Source: Halalkalibacter oceani (lineage in GTDB: Bacteria; Bacillota; Bacilli; Bacillales; Bacillaceae_D). From it: DNA of 64,000 nt. The stretch lies in contig NZ_JAMBOL010000006.1 of NCBI RefSeq assembly GCF_023715605.1, positions 1 to 64,000 on the forward strand, written 5' to 3'. Position numbers and translations under genes: made by a program. Shown piece after piece: positions 42,321 through 51,692 of this stretch (position 1 is its first letter; each line of letters starts with the position of its first letter). The notes under the pieces were generated by a model. That model worked only from the letters and a program-made list of their open reading frames with translations, searched no databases and was not told the origin of the DNA.

Positions 42321-42506
42321 CTATTCGTCCGACTTTCTTACGCCGGCGACGCCGAAGTTGGTTTTCTTCATTTCTTCAATTACGACTGAGACGCGCTCAG
42401 CTGGAGCGTCGATTGAGCTGGTGACCGCTTCAGTCACTTTTTCAACGAGTGCCCGCTTTTGATCATCAGAACGGCCTTCAAGAATTTTTACAGTTACGAT
42501 TGGCAT
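42321..42506 (-). CDS. ywhB: 4-oxalocrotonate tautomerase family protein YwhB
   Basis: A 61-residue tautomerase with catalytic Pro1 after Met removal (MPIVTVKILEGRS), and arginines in the usual places. B. subtilis YwhB tautomerises 2-hydroxymuconate-type compounds in vitro; its physiological role is unknown. AAAGGAGG precedes the ATG. Its place next to ywhD is conserved, so it belongs to the backbone rather than to a catabolic operon. Confidence 0.92.
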   Translation of the reverse strand: MPIVTVKILEGRSDDQKRALVEKVTEAVTSSIDAPAERVSVVIEEMKKTNFGVAGVRKSDE

Positions 42507-42684
42507 GAAAACAGCCTCCTTTCCTATTGGGAAAATATGTATTCCATCCGTTTTTCTTGCCGCTGCGCTTACGTCTTATCAGGCATAAAAGCAGGGAAGT
42601 AGAAAACGCTATCTTAAGACTAGCATATGGGAGGTCATTTTGTGTAGAATTTAATTAAGGCAGGAATAGGAAAGGGTGACATAG

Positions 42685-43224
42685 ATGGATTTACTGAATG
42701 ACGATAATCTGAAGAAAAAGAAAAGCAGCGGCTTTAATATTTTAAGTGGGGATTCGACCTCCGGCCATGGTGGGTATGGGGCCGGTGTGCTGAATCTTGA
42801 TAATGTATCGCCGGTTTTCGTCGACCCGGCAGAAGGGGAAGCGTTCGTCGATATGGGGGCGCTGCATGCTCGCTCAGCCGTTGAAAAGCGGATCAAATTC
42901 CTTCCGAACAAGGAAGAGGTGCCAAACGGCAAGCTCTACTGGCTCGTATGGGTAGCCATCCAGTATAAAGAAGGCAAGCCGTATTACGCCGGCGTGACAG
43001 GATGCGAGATGACGGTTGATAAAGAAATCCGCCGCGGCTATAAAAGCTTGCCCGAGCATGTCAATAAAATGGATAAGGCGCTGAAAGGGAAAATTATGGT
43101 GGAGCATATGGATCAAAAGTCAAAAGCGATTCTCGCTGACTTCTTAAAAAAACATAGCGAGCAAATGTGGCTTCATTCTGAAAAAGAGCTGCACGAAGCG
43201 CTCATGGGAGAAGAATCAGCTTAG
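42685..43224 (+). CDS. ywhD: YwhD family protein
   Basis: A 179-residue soluble protein matching B. subtilis YwhD: FNILSGDSTSGHGGYGAGVL, VFVDPAEGEAFVDMGALHARS and GKLYWLVWVAIQY. Its function is not known. GAAAGGGTGAC precedes the ATG. It is followed by a strong terminator before convergent pbpG. Confidence 0.9.
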   Translation: MDLLNDDNLKKKKSSGFNILSGDSTSGHGGYGAGVLNLDNVSPVFVDPAEGEAFVDMGALHARSAVEKRIKFLPNKEEVPNGKLYWLVWVAIQYKEGKPYYAGVTGCEMTVDKEIRRGYKSLPEHVNKMDKALKGKIMVEHMDQKSKAILADFLKKHSEQMWLHSEKELHEALMGEESA

Positions 43225-43354
43225 AAGAGGATTGTAAACCCCTAAAATAGCCTAACTTTGAACGATTTTTGAACACTGGTGCGCCCTCTTGAGCTTTTTG
43301 GCTAGAGCGAGTAAACTTAAAGGCAGTATAAAAGCACATTTATACTAGGACACG

Positions 43355-43397
43355 AGAGTGCCCCAAAAGCTTTAGCTTTTGGGGCACTCTTTTTTTA
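43355..43397 (+). terminator. Terminator downstream of ywhD
   Basis: AGAGTGCCCCAAAAGC pairs perfectly with GCTTTTGGGGCACTCT and is followed by seven T. Confidence 0.9.
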
Positions 43398-43415
43398 CAA
43401 GGAAAGGCATCGGCC

Positions 43416-45488
43416 TCAGTCATGCTGAAACCATTTAAAGAAACGGTTAATGATATGTTCCTTTTCATGAGTCGCCTCATCGATCGCTTCCACTTCTTCC
43501 CCGTCGGGCGCGGGTGGCGGGCACGGCTTTGTCGGCTCGGTCCCTTCCACAAAATAAGTGACGCGGTGAGTCGGGCAGTCAGCTGTTGCGAGTAAGCCGT
43601 TTTGCGGGTTCATCTCGACAGCGACGACTCCTTCCGGCTGCTGGAACGGAATCTTTAATTGCTTTTCCAGTGCATGCTCAGTAAAATTGGCCCAAATTTT
43701 CTTGGCGATCTGCCCTTCCGTGGCATGCTCGAGTGTTTGTCCTTGATCGTAGCCGACCCAGACGCCGGTAACGAGCTGAGGCGCATAGCCGATCATCCAG
43801 CTGTCGGTCGAGGTCGAACCCGACTTTCCGGCGACTGGCCGATTGACTAAATGGGCAACCGAACCGCCTGTGACAGAGGTGTGAGCATTCAAATAAGGAT
43901 CAAACATTCCGGTCATCAGGTCGGTTAAAATGAAAGCCAGCTTCGGATCGAGAACTTGGGCGAGGTGCGGCTCAGCTTCAAACAGGATATTCCCCTCCGC
44001 ATCGACCACCTTGCGGATGAAGCGCGGTTCGACCCTTTTTCCGCCATTGGCAAAGGCGCTATACGCCCGAACCATCTCGACGACATCAACCGGTAACGTG
44101 CCGAGCGCCAAAGAAGGAATTTCCCGCAATGGCGATGTAACCCCAAGCCTTTCCGCGACTTCGATGACTTTGTCGGTTCCAAGCAGCAGATGGGTTTTCA
44201 CCGCATAAATATTATCGGAGAAAGCAATTGCCTGCAAGAGTGTAATAAAATCATCAGCGTACACACTTTGAAAGTTTTTCGGTGAGTACGTCGCCCGTCC
44301 GTCATCATATGTGAACGTTGTTTCCTCACTTAATAAGGTTGACGCGGGAGTGAAGCCGTTTTCGAGCGCCGCATAGTACAGAAAAGGCTTAAAGGCGGAG
44401 CCGGGGGCCCGCTTCGCCTGCGTGGCGCGATTGTACGGACTGTCGGCATAATTTTTTCCGCCGATCAATGCTTTCACATCTCCTGTGCGCGGGTCCATCG
44501 CCACGAGCGCGGTTTGCAGCTCGGAATCGGGCATTTCCTTCTCGACCCAGCTCTCCGCTTCTTTCTGCATGTCAGGGTCAAGCGTTGTGTAAATGCTAAG
44601 TCCGCCCGCTTCGAACAAGGCGGGATCAAGCCCGGCCTCTTCTATGAGCAACTCTTCGACAACGTCCTGAAAATACGGGCCGATGACAGCCTCGCGTTCG
44701 AGCTGTTCATGGGTGAAAGTCAACGGTTCAAGATGGGCTTCATCGGCCTCCACCTGTGTCAGGTTGCCGTTTTCGACCATCGATTGCAGAACAATGCCCT
44801 GCCGTGTTTTGGCCCGTTCATAATGAAAGAGGGGAGAATAATAGCTTGGTCCTTTTGGAATACCGGCAAGCATGCTCGCCTCGGCCAACGTGAGCTGATT
44901 GGCCGATTTGCCGTAATAATGGCGGGCTGCCGCTTCGATGCCGTAAGCCCCGTGACCGTAGTAAACCGTATTTAAATAGCCTTCAAGAATATCATCCTTC
45001 TCGTAATTCATTTCCAGCCGTAGGGAATATAACAGCTCATTCCATTTGCGTTTCCATGTTTTGTCATGGCTTAAATAAAGATTGCGCGCGTACTGCTGTG
45101 TAATCGTGCTCGCTCCCTGTGATTTCGAACCGGAGCGGATGTTGGCAATGATGGCCCCGCCGATCCGGAGCGGATCAAAGCCAAAATGCTGATAGAAGCG
45201 GCGGTCCTCGACGGCAATCGTGGCGTCGATCACATCAGGCGAAATCTCTGATAAGTCGACCCAATAACGGTGCTCGCCGTGATGCCTTTCGCCGATTGGC
45301 GTATTATCAGCTCCGTAATAGACAGTCGTTTGCGACACATTTAAGGGGGGAGGCCCTTGCATTTTCGTATAAGAAAGCAGCGCGACCGCACTTGCTGCCA
45401 GGAAAACAAGCCCCAGTAAACAGAGGCGAAAAAACAGCCGTACGAGTCGCCGTCTGCGTCTAATTCGGCGGTTTATGATGACTTCCAT
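43416..45488 (-). CDS. pbpG: Class A penicillin-binding protein (PbpG-like)
   Basis: A 690-residue bifunctional peptidoglycan synthase. It has a basic cytoplasmic start, one membrane anchor at about 18-40, and a glycosyltransferase 51 domain with EDRRFYQHFGFD and QGASTITQQYARNL. The transpeptidase domain shows active-site serine in GSAFKPF, FSDN and KSGST. Position beside ywhD and length fit B. subtilis PbpG (YwhE), a forespore enzyme for spore wall synthesis. AGGTGACGAA precedes the ATG. Confidence 0.92.
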   Translation of the reverse strand: MEVIINRRIRRRRRLVRLFFRLCLLGLVFLAASAVALLSYTKMQGPPPLNVSQTTVYYGADNTPIGERHHGEHRYWVDLSEISPDVIDATIAVEDRRFYQHFGFDPLRIGGAIIANIRSGSKSQGASTITQQYARNLYLSHDKTWKRKWNELLYSLRLEMNYEKDDILEGYLNTVYYGHGAYGIEAAARHYYGKSANQLTLAEASMLAGIPKGPSYYSPLFHYERAKTRQGIVLQSMVENGNLTQVEADEAHLEPLTFTHEQLEREAVIGPYFQDVVEELLIEEAGLDPALFEAGGLSIYTTLDPDMQKEAESWVEKEMPDSELQTALVAMDPRTGDVKALIGGKNYADSPYNRATQAKRAPGSAFKPFLYYAALENGFTPASTLLSEETTFTYDDGRATYSPKNFQSVYADDFITLLQAIAFSDNIYAVKTHLLLGTDKVIEVAERLGVTSPLREIPSLALGTLPVDVVEMVRAYSAFANGGKRVEPRFIRKVVDAEGNILFEAEPHLAQVLDPKLAFILTDLMTGMFDPYLNAHTSVTGGSVAHLVNRPVAGKSGSTSTDSWMIGYAPQLVTGVWVGYDQGQTLEHATEGQIAKKIWANFTEHALEKQLKIPFQQPEGVVAVEMNPQNGLLATADCPTHRVTYFVEGTEPTKPCPPPAPDGEEVEAIDEATHEKEHIINRFFKWFQHD

Positions 45489-45773
45489 TTCGTCACCTCA
45501 TTCTTAGTTTCGTCACTAATCTAGTGGACACGTTTCTAGTTTTGGTAGAAACAGTAGGTTTTAAACATCAGAAGCAACAGAAGACATAGAAATTTTGCTT
45601 GCTTTTTTACCTTATTGCTTTATACTTTCATTTGTTGAAGACAGCAGGTCAGGGGAAGCTGCTGAAAAACTTTCTTTTTCGTAACAAAAAACGGCTTTCG
45701 ACTTGTTTCACATAAGTAACATAATTAAGTAAACGCTATAATAGAGGATCAGTATTTGAACGAGGTGATTGTC
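45489..45773. other. Divergent region pbpG/speE
   Basis: 285 bases without a gene. A TATAAT at 45737-45742 is a likely -10 for speE without a clear -35. No sigma-F or sigma-G promoter could be assigned for pbpG with confidence. Confidence 0.45.
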
Positions 45774-46601
45774 ATGGAATTATGGTTTATAGAAAAGCAG
45801 ACAGAGCGTTTTGGGATTACAGCAAAAATCAAGCGAACGCTTCATACAGAAAAAACGGACTTTCAGCAGCTGGATGTTATCGAAACCGAGGAATTTGGCA
45901 ATATGCTTGTCCTTGATGGAATGGTGATGACAACGGAAAAGGATGAATTTGTTTATCATGAAATGGTCGCTCATGTTCCGTTGTTTACCCATCCTGAGCC
46001 GAAGCATGTTCTCGTTGTCGGCGGCGGGGACGGAGGAGTGATCCGTGAGGTGCTGAAGCATCCGTCCGTCGAAAAAGCGACTCTAGTTGAAATTGACGGA
46101 AAAGTGATTGAGTATTCGAAGAAATATTTGCCGTCGATTGCCGGGGCATTGGATGATCCGCGCGTCGATGTTCAAGTCGATGACGGCTTTATGCATATTG
46201 CCAAGGCGGAGGATGCCTATGATGTCATTATGGTTGATTCTACGGAGCCTGTCGGACCGGCAGTGAAGCTGTTTGAAAAAGGATTTTATGAAGGAATTTC
46301 AAAAGCGTTGAAAGAGGACGGTATTTTTGTCGCGCAGACGGACAACCCGTGGTTTCATCAGGAATTGATCAAAAATGTGTATCGCGACGTCCAGGATATT
46401 TTTCCGATTACCCGTCTGTATACGGCGAATATCCCGACATATCCAAGCGGGCTGTGGACATTTACGATCGGTTCAAAGCGTCACGATCCGCTTGCTGTGG
46501 AAGAGAGCCGCTTTCACGACATAGAAACGAAGTATTATACGAAAGAGCTTCATAAGGCGGCATTTGTTTTGCCGAAGTTTGTAGCTGATCTCGTGAAGTA
46601 A
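45774..46601 (+). CDS. speE: Spermidine synthase
   Basis: A 275-residue aminopropyltransferase making spermidine from putrescine and decarboxylated S-adenosylmethionine. The nucleotide site [19 protein letters not shown], the acidic [16 protein letters not shown] and the catalytic region [13 protein letters not shown] are present. The ATG at 45774 follows CGAGGTGAT and gives the normal N-terminus; the frame opens six codons earlier. It is 12 bases upstream of speB. Confidence 0.96.
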   Translation: MELWFIEKQTERFGITAKIKRTLHTEKTDFQQLDVIETEEFGNMLVLDGMVMTTEKDEFVYHEMVAHVPLFTHPEPKHVLVVGGGDGGVIREVLKHPSVEKATLVEIDGKVIEYSKKYLPSIAGALDDPRVDVQVDDGFMHIAKAEDAYDVIMVDSTEPVGPAVKLFEKGFYEGISKALKEDGIFVAQTDNPWFHQELIKNVYRDVQDIFPITRLYTANIPTYPSGLWTFTIGSKRHDPLAVEESRFHDIETKYYTKELHKAAFVLPKFVADLVK

Positions 46602-46613
46602 GGGGAGATAAGG

Positions 46614-47486
46614 ATGCGCTTTGACGAAGCCTATTCAGGTAAAGTGTTTATTATGAGCAAGCCAAGCTATGAAGAAAGCCGGGCTGTTCTTTACGGCATG
46701 CCGATGGATTGGACGGTCTCCTTCCGTCCCGGCTCCCGCTTTGGTCCCGCACGGATTCGCGAGGCTTCTCTCGGACTGGAAGAATACAGCCCGTATTTGG
46801 ACAGGCATTTAGAGGACGTCAACTATTTCGATGCCGGCGATATTCCGCTGCCGTTCGGTAACGCGGCCCGCAGCCTTGATATGGTTGAGGAGTACGTTGA
46901 CCGGCTGCTTGCGGATGGAAAGTTTCCTCTTGGTCTTGGCGGAGAGCATTTGCTGTCGTGGCCTATTTTCAAAGCAATGGCGAAAAAGTACCCGGAGATG
47001 GCGATTATCCATATCGATGCCCATGCCGACTTGCGAGAAGAATACGAAGGGGAACCTCTTTCCCATTCCACACCGATTCGTAAGGCGTGCGAGCTGATCG
47101 GCCCGCAAAATGTTTATTCGTTTGGCATCCGCTCCGGCATGCGCGAAGAATTTCAATATGCGAAGGACGCCGGGATGTACATGGCGAAGTTTGAAGTCGC
47201 CGAGCCATTAAAAGAAATTTTGCCGACATTGGCGAACCGTCCGGTTTACGTGACGATTGATATTGACGTTCTTGATCCGGCTCATGCGCCGGGCACCGGC
47301 ACGGCCGAAGCCGGCGGGATTACGTCAAAGGAGCTGCTTGAAGCGATAACGGCGATTGCCAACTCGGATATAACGGTGATTGGAGCGGATCTGGTTGAGG
47401 TCGCGCCTGCCTATGACCCGACAGAACAAACGCAAATCGCAGCCAGCAAATTTGTCCGCGAAATGCTGCTTGGCTGGGTGAAATAA
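46614..47486 (+). CDS. speB: Agmatinase
   Basis: A 290-residue ureohydrolase converting agmatine to putrescine and urea. The binuclear manganese site is visible in LGGEHLLSWP, IDAHADLREEYEG and TIDIDVLDPAHAPGTGT. It is very close to B. subtilis SpeB. Putrescine made here is used by the SpeE product of the preceding gene, so the pair forms the polyamine operon. AAGGGGAGATAAGG precedes the ATG. Confidence 0.97.
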   Translation: MRFDEAYSGKVFIMSKPSYEESRAVLYGMPMDWTVSFRPGSRFGPARIREASLGLEEYSPYLDRHLEDVNYFDAGDIPLPFGNAARSLDMVEEYVDRLLADGKFPLGLGGEHLLSWPIFKAMAKKYPEMAIIHIDAHADLREEYEGEPLSHSTPIRKACELIGPQNVYSFGIRSGMREEFQYAKDAGMYMAKFEVAEPLKEILPTLANRPVYVTIDIDVLDPAHAPGTGTAEAGGITSKELLEAITAIANSDITVIGADLVEVAPAYDPTEQTQIAASKFVREMLLGWVK

Positions 47487-47525
47487 GAGGGCGTGTTTTC
47501 GATCGCCCGCTTCAAACATTGCTTA

Positions 47526-47578
47526 GGGGCTGGGTAAAAGGTAAGAACAACCTTTTGTCCCAGCCCCCTCTCTTTTTC
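47526..47578 (+). terminator. Terminator of speE-speB
   Basis: GGGGCTGGGTAAAAGG pairs with CCTTTTGTCCCAGCCCC, followed by CTCTCTTTTT. It is a member of the recurrent family. Confidence 0.88.
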
Positions 47579-47657
47579 CTTTTCAGAAAAGATCACAGCA
47601 CTGCTTGCAACTGCCTTGTAAACTCGCTAAACTTGAACAGAGAAAGGTGTGCGGGGC

Positions 47658-48098
47658 ATGAAAAAAGCGATTCAGCGATCAATTAAAATGCGATTTCAAA
47701 CAAGGATTGACCATCAAGATCACACAGATGCCTATGAATTTACAACAAGAGGAGAACTCTTTCATAAAGGGAAACATGATTATTTGCGGTTTGAAGAAGT
47801 ATTGAATAATGAAACGATCCAAACGACGATGAAATGGAATGGCCGCGAGCTTATTTTGATTCGTCAAGGGGTCATTTTAATGCGCCAAACGTTTATTGCC
47901 GGAGAAACAACAGTTGGCCGTTATGTAACCCCGGAGGCTTCATGGGAGACGACGGCGGCGACTGAGAAAGTGTTTGTCCAGTGGCCGGCGGGGAAGGTCA
48001 AAGGAAGAATCGACCTGACGTATCAATTTGAGCTGCAAGGTCAGGCGACTGGAAAGCATACGGTACGATTGACACTAGAGGAGGACACGAGTAGATGA
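47658..48098 (+). CDS. ywiB: YwiB family protein (DUF1934)
   Basis: A 146-residue protein with a predicted beta-barrel (calycin-like) pattern of alternating strands: [40 protein letters not shown] and [13 protein letters not shown]. Function is unknown. The ATG at 47658 follows AAAGGTGTGCGG. It overlaps argS by four bases (ATGA), as in B. subtilis, so the two are translationally coupled. Confidence 0.9.
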   Translation: MKKAIQRSIKMRFQTRIDHQDHTDAYEFTTRGELFHKGKHDYLRFEEVLNNETIQTTMKWNGRELILIRQGVILMRQTFIAGETTVGRYVTPEASWETTAATEKVFVQWPAGKVKGRIDLTYQFELQGQATGKHTVRLTLEEDTSR

Positions 48099-49765
48099 AC
48101 AGTGTAGAACAAATCAAACAACGGTTGAAAGAGGAAATCATCAAGGCCGTCGTCGAAGCCGGTCTTGCGCCGGAAGAGCAAATTCCGGAAGTGATTCTTG
48201 AATCACCGAAAGAGAAAGCGCACGGTGATTATGCGAGCAATATGGCAATGCAGCTGACCCGGATCGCTAAAAAAGCCCCTAGGGTCATCGCCGAAGAGCT
48301 TGTCGGAAAGCTGAACTATCAGGCCGCAGCGATAGAGAAGGTCGAAATTGCCGGCCCTGGCTTTATTAATTTCTTTATGGACAACCGTTATTTGCGCGAA
48401 GTCGTTCCGGCCGTGCTGAAGGCAGGCGATACATACGGGCAGACGAACGTCGGAGGTGGCAGCCGGATTCAGGTTGAGTTTGTCTCGGCGAACCCGACGG
48501 GCACCCTCCATTTAGGTCATGCGCGCGGTGCGGCCGTCGGCGATGCACTTTGCAATATTTTGGCGAAGGCCGGCTATGACGTGGAACGGGAATATTATAT
48601 TAATGATGCCGGAAATCAGATTGACAATTTAACACTCTCGCTTGAAGCGCGCTATTATCAGGCGTTAGGATTGGAGAAAGACATGCCGGAGGACGGCTAC
48701 CGCGGGCAGGACATTATTGACTTCGGCAAACAGCTTGCTGAGGAATACGGCGATAAATTCGTCCATGTATCGGAAGAAGAGCGCCACGCCTTCCTTCGTC
48801 AATACGGTCTTGAAAAGGAGCTTGATAAAATTAAGCAGGACTTGCGTGAATACCGGGTTGAGTTTGACAATTGGTTCTCGGAAACATCCTTATACGAGAG
48901 CGGCAAAGTCGAGGAAGCGCTCGAGGTGTTAAAGCATAAAGGAAAAACATATGAACAGGACGGCGCGACTTGGTTTAGAACAACGGAGTACGGCGATGAT
49001 AAAGACCGTGTTCTGATCAAAAATGACGGCTCGTACACCTATTTGACTCCGGATATTGCCTATCATCAGGATAAAATGAAGCGCGGCTTTGATAAGCTGA
49101 TCAACATTTGGGGCGCCGATCATCACGGCTATATCGCGCGCATGAAGGCGGCGATCCAGGCGCTCGGCTATGAGGCGGAGCAGCTTGAAGTCCAGATTAT
49201 TCAAATGGTCAGCCTCTATCAGGGCGGAGAAAAAGTGAAAATGAGCAAACGGACGGGGAAAGCGGTAACGTTGCGTGACCTGATGGAGGAAGTCGGCATT
49301 GATGCGACCCGTTATTTCTTTGCGATGCGCAGCGCTGATACTCAGCTTGATTTCGATATGGATCTGGCGGTATCGACATCGAATGAAAACCCGGTTTATT
49401 ACGTGCAGTATGCTCATGCCCGCGTATGCAGCATGCTTCGTCAAGGGGCAGAAGCCGGCTTTACTTTCGATGAGGCGACCGATCTGTCTGTGCTCAATTC
49501 CGAGAAGGCGTATGACCTGTTAAAAGCGATTGGCGACTTCCCGCTTGTCGTGGCGGAAGCGGCCGAAAAGCAAATCCCGCACCGGATTACGAATTATGTG
49601 CATGAACTAGCCTCGACGCTGCACAGCTTTTACAATGCCGAACGCGTCATCGATGCCGACAATGCAGAAGCGACGAGCGCCCGGCTTGCGTTAATGAAAG
49701 CGACGCAAATTACGATTAAAAACGCCCTAACACTCGTTGGCGTCTCTGCACCGGAAAAAATGTAA
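48095..49765 (+). CDS. argS: Arginyl-tRNA synthetase
   Basis: A 556-residue class I aminoacyl-tRNA synthetase. The HIGH motif is HLGH in [17 protein letters not shown], and the KMSKR loop is [12 protein letters not shown]. An N-terminal additional domain and the C-terminal anticodon-binding helical domain ([15 protein letters not shown]) are in place. Start is set by the ATGA overlap with ywiB and by AGAGGAGG upstream. Confidence 0.97.
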   Translation: MNSVEQIKQRLKEEIIKAVVEAGLAPEEQIPEVILESPKEKAHGDYASNMAMQLTRIAKKAPRVIAEELVGKLNYQAAAIEKVEIAGPGFINFFMDNRYLREVVPAVLKAGDTYGQTNVGGGSRIQVEFVSANPTGTLHLGHARGAAVGDALCNILAKAGYDVEREYYINDAGNQIDNLTLSLEARYYQALGLEKDMPEDGYRGQDIIDFGKQLAEEYGDKFVHVSEEERHAFLRQYGLEKELDKIKQDLREYRVEFDNWFSETSLYESGKVEEALEVLKHKGKTYEQDGATWFRTTEYGDDKDRVLIKNDGSYTYLTPDIAYHQDKMKRGFDKLINIWGADHHGYIARMKAAIQALGYEAEQLEVQIIQMVSLYQGGEKVKMSKRTGKAVTLRDLMEEVGIDATRYFFAMRSADTQLDFDMDLAVSTSNENPVYYVQYAHARVCSMLRQGAEAGFTFDEATDLSVLNSEKAYDLLKAIGDFPLVVAEAAEKQIPHRITNYVHELASTLHSFYNAERVIDADNAEATSARLALMKATQITIKNALTLVGVSAPEKM

Positions 49766-49798
49766 GGCTGCATGAGCGGGAAGAAAGGAAGATAAAGA

Positions 49799-50281
49799 AT
49801 GACAACGCTTATCTGGATTTTGATTATCGTTTTATTTCTATTGAGCTTCATTGGACTGATTTTCCCGCTCGTGCCGTCTGTCCTTGTTTTATGGGGAGGG
49901 TTCCTGCTGTATGCGTTCGCGCTTGACGGGGAGCCCCTTTCGCTCTGGTTTTGGATAGGGGCAGCGCTGTTAACGATCGTGATGCTGGTGGCAGATTTGA
50001 TTGCCGGTCAATATTTTGTGAAAAAATACGGAGGATCAAAATGGGGAGAACGAATGGCGGCTGTCGGCGTGATCGTCGGCTCCTTCGTCTATCCACCATT
50101 CGGCATCATTCTTGTTCCGTTTGCGCTAGTCTTCGTCACTGAGCTTCTCTCCTCAAAAGACGCCAAGCACGCCGGCCTGGTGGCGGTTGCCTCCTTCCTC
50201 GCCTTCCTCAGCAGCACCCTTGCCAAATTCATCATCCAACTCCTCCTCATCATCTGGTTTACGCTGGAAGTGATGTTCTAA
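49799..50281 (+). CDS. DUF456 membrane protein
   Basis: A 160-residue membrane protein with four or five hydrophobic segments and small-residue-rich helices. The opening FIGLIFPLVPSVLVLWGGF and the central LIAGQYFVKKYGGSKWG fit DUF456. Function is unknown. GAAAGGAAG precedes the ATG. It follows argS by 33 bases and is probably cotranscribed. Confidence 0.85.
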   Translation: MTTLIWILIIVLFLLSFIGLIFPLVPSVLVLWGGFLLYAFALDGEPLSLWFWIGAALLTIVMLVADLIAGQYFVKKYGGSKWGERMAAVGVIVGSFVYPPFGIILVPFALVFVTELLSSKDAKHAGLVAVASFLAFLSSTLAKFIIQLLLIIWFTLEVMF

Positions 50282-50421
50282 AAAGGAGTGACCTTCTCCT
50301 TTTTAGAACATCACGAAGGCCGAGCGGAGCCGCTGAAGAAGTGGAAGGGCCATGAGCGTTTTTCTCATGGACCGCCAGCGAGCGCAGCCGGCCAAAAGGA
50401 GTGACCTTCTCCTTTTTAGAA
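50281..50421. repeat. Duplicated hairpin flanking a GC-rich spacer
   Basis: Two identical 28-base hairpins (50281-50308 and 50394-50421), each AAAAGGAG-TGACCTT-CTCCTTTT followed by TAGAA. The spacer holds a third hairpin CCATGAG/CTCATGG (50350-50370) and GC-rich GGCCGAGCGGAGCC-like pieces. Copy 1 overlaps the stop codon of the DUF456 gene and may end its transcript. Confidence 0.75.
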
Positions 50422-50495
50422 TAGCACGGCAGGTGGTTGGTTTTGTATAAAGACGGAATTTGAACACACACTATAGCAAGAAAGAAGGGATAAAC

Positions 50496-50666
50496 ATGCA
50501 AGAGGTTTTCTTAGCACTGCTTGCCGGACTGGTAGTCGGTTTTCTTTTTGCGTTAATTAAGCTGCCGATCCCTGCGCCTCCTGCGTTATCAGGAGTCATG
50601 GGCATTGTTGGCATTTTTATCGGTTATAAATTGTACCAATGGATTATTCCGTTTTTTCAGTCCTAA
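50496..50666 (+). CDS. XapX domain small membrane protein (DUF1427)
   Basis: A 56-residue protein with two hydrophobic segments separated by the conserved LPIPAPPALSGVMGIVG signature. Function unknown. The ATG at 50496 follows AGAAGGGAT. It is close upstream of a hydrolase gene and may be cotranscribed. Confidence 0.82.
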   Translation: MQEVFLALLAGLVVGFLFALIKLPIPAPPALSGVMGIVGIFIGYKLYQWIIPFFQS

Positions 50667-50718
50667 GAACACTGTATGTCTGCATGAGTGCTCCCGCGAA
50701 TGAAAGGGGTACAGCAAG

Positions 50719-51498
50719 TTGCCATATTTTCAGGAAAATGATGTGAAGCTTTACTATGAGACAGACGGTGAAGGGACCCCGATCGTATTGCTTCACCCCC
50801 CGGTGATGGGGCATCTGACGTTTCGTTTTCAGCGTCCGCTGGCGAAGCATTTCAAGCTTATCTTCGTTGACCTGCTCGACAGCGGGCGCAGCACGAAGCA
50901 TTCGTCAGCTGCTAATGTGACGGAGCTTGCCAGGCTGACCCATTCCTTACTTAAGAAGCTGAATGTAAAAAAAGTGATTGTGCTGGGCTATTCCAATGGC
51001 GGTTCCATTGCCCAGGAATTCGCTCTGCGCTATCCGGAGAGCACGGCAGGGATGATATTAATTGGCGGCTTCCCCGAGGTATCAAGCTTTTTGCTGAAAA
51101 AGGAATTCGAACTTGGGATCTGGGCTGCGGGAAAAGAGCTTATTTCTTTATTTTCTTTCGTGCTTTCCAGGGCTCATTTTACTTCACATAAAGAACAGCA
51201 GGAAATGGCCGGCTTTATTAAAAAGGCCGACGGTGAAACATTGAAGCGCATCTACGAAGACGGGATGAACTATGTCTCGACCGACCGCTTAGCGCAAATA
51301 AAAGTACCAGTCCTTCTGCTGTACGGCAAGCGGGATCGATATATGCGCACATATTTGCTGCCCTTTTGCCGCCATCTTGCTGACTTGGAGATCGTCATCG
51401 TCAGTGAGGTCGCCCATCAAGTGCCGACAAAGCGTCCAGAGGAGTGCAATCAAATCATTAAGAGCTGGTTGCTGCGAAAAAAATTGGTTACCATGTAA
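50719..51498 (+). CDS. Alpha/beta-fold hydrolase
   Basis: A 259-residue alpha/beta hydrolase. The oxyanion region is VLLHPPVMG, the nucleophile elbow GYSNGG with the catalytic serine, and VPVLLLYGKRDRYM and EVAHQVPTKRP near the end carry the likely Asp and His. Substrate unknown. It starts with TTG at 50719 about ten bases after AAAGGGG; the family N-terminus (MPYFQENDVKLYYE) supports this. Confidence 0.85.
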   Translation: MPYFQENDVKLYYETDGEGTPIVLLHPPVMGHLTFRFQRPLAKHFKLIFVDLLDSGRSTKHSSAANVTELARLTHSLLKKLNVKKVIVLGYSNGGSIAQEFALRYPESTAGMILIGGFPEVSSFLLKKEFELGIWAAGKELISLFSFVLSRAHFTSHKEQQEMAGFIKKADGETLKRIYEDGMNYVSTDRLAQIKVPVLLLYGKRDRYMRTYLLPFCRHLADLEIVIVSEVAHQVPTKRPEECNQIIKSWLLRKKLVTM

Positions 51499-51518
51499 CG
51501 CGCTAATAGGAGAAGAGC

Positions 51519-51604
51519 TTGAGATAAAACTAGTTTTGGACCTACTGGCAATGGCTTCACACGCCACAAGCCCGTTGTGAGAAACCCACTCACAACGGGC
51601 TTTA
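51519..51604 (+). terminator. Terminator of the hydrolase gene with conserved leader element
   Basis: AAGCCCGTTGTGAG pairs perfectly with CTCACAACGGGCTT (51568-51604). Upstream, TTGAGATAAAACTAGTTTT (51519-51537) is the element also found at 35033 and 60433, here without its usual hairpin. Confidence 0.75.
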
Positions 51605-51646
51605 AAAGATCGTGGAGAGGCTGGACTGTAACGGGTTAGCCTACAG

Positions 51647-51692
51647 GAGAGGCTTGGATAAAAGGGAATAAAACGCCTTTATCCAAGCCTCT
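51647..51692. terminator. Family hairpin at the clsB 3' end
   Basis: AGAGGCTTGGATAAA...GG pairs with CC...TTTATCCAAGCCTCT, ending at the clsB stop codon. A left-arm-only fragment GAGAGGCTGGAC at 51615-51626 looks like a decayed second copy. T tracts are weak on both strands. Confidence 0.65.

Noticed and set aside
42321-42506. YwhB as part of the TAXI catabolic operon
   Set aside because: It is on the opposite strand behind a terminator and is syntenic with ywhD in B. subtilis.
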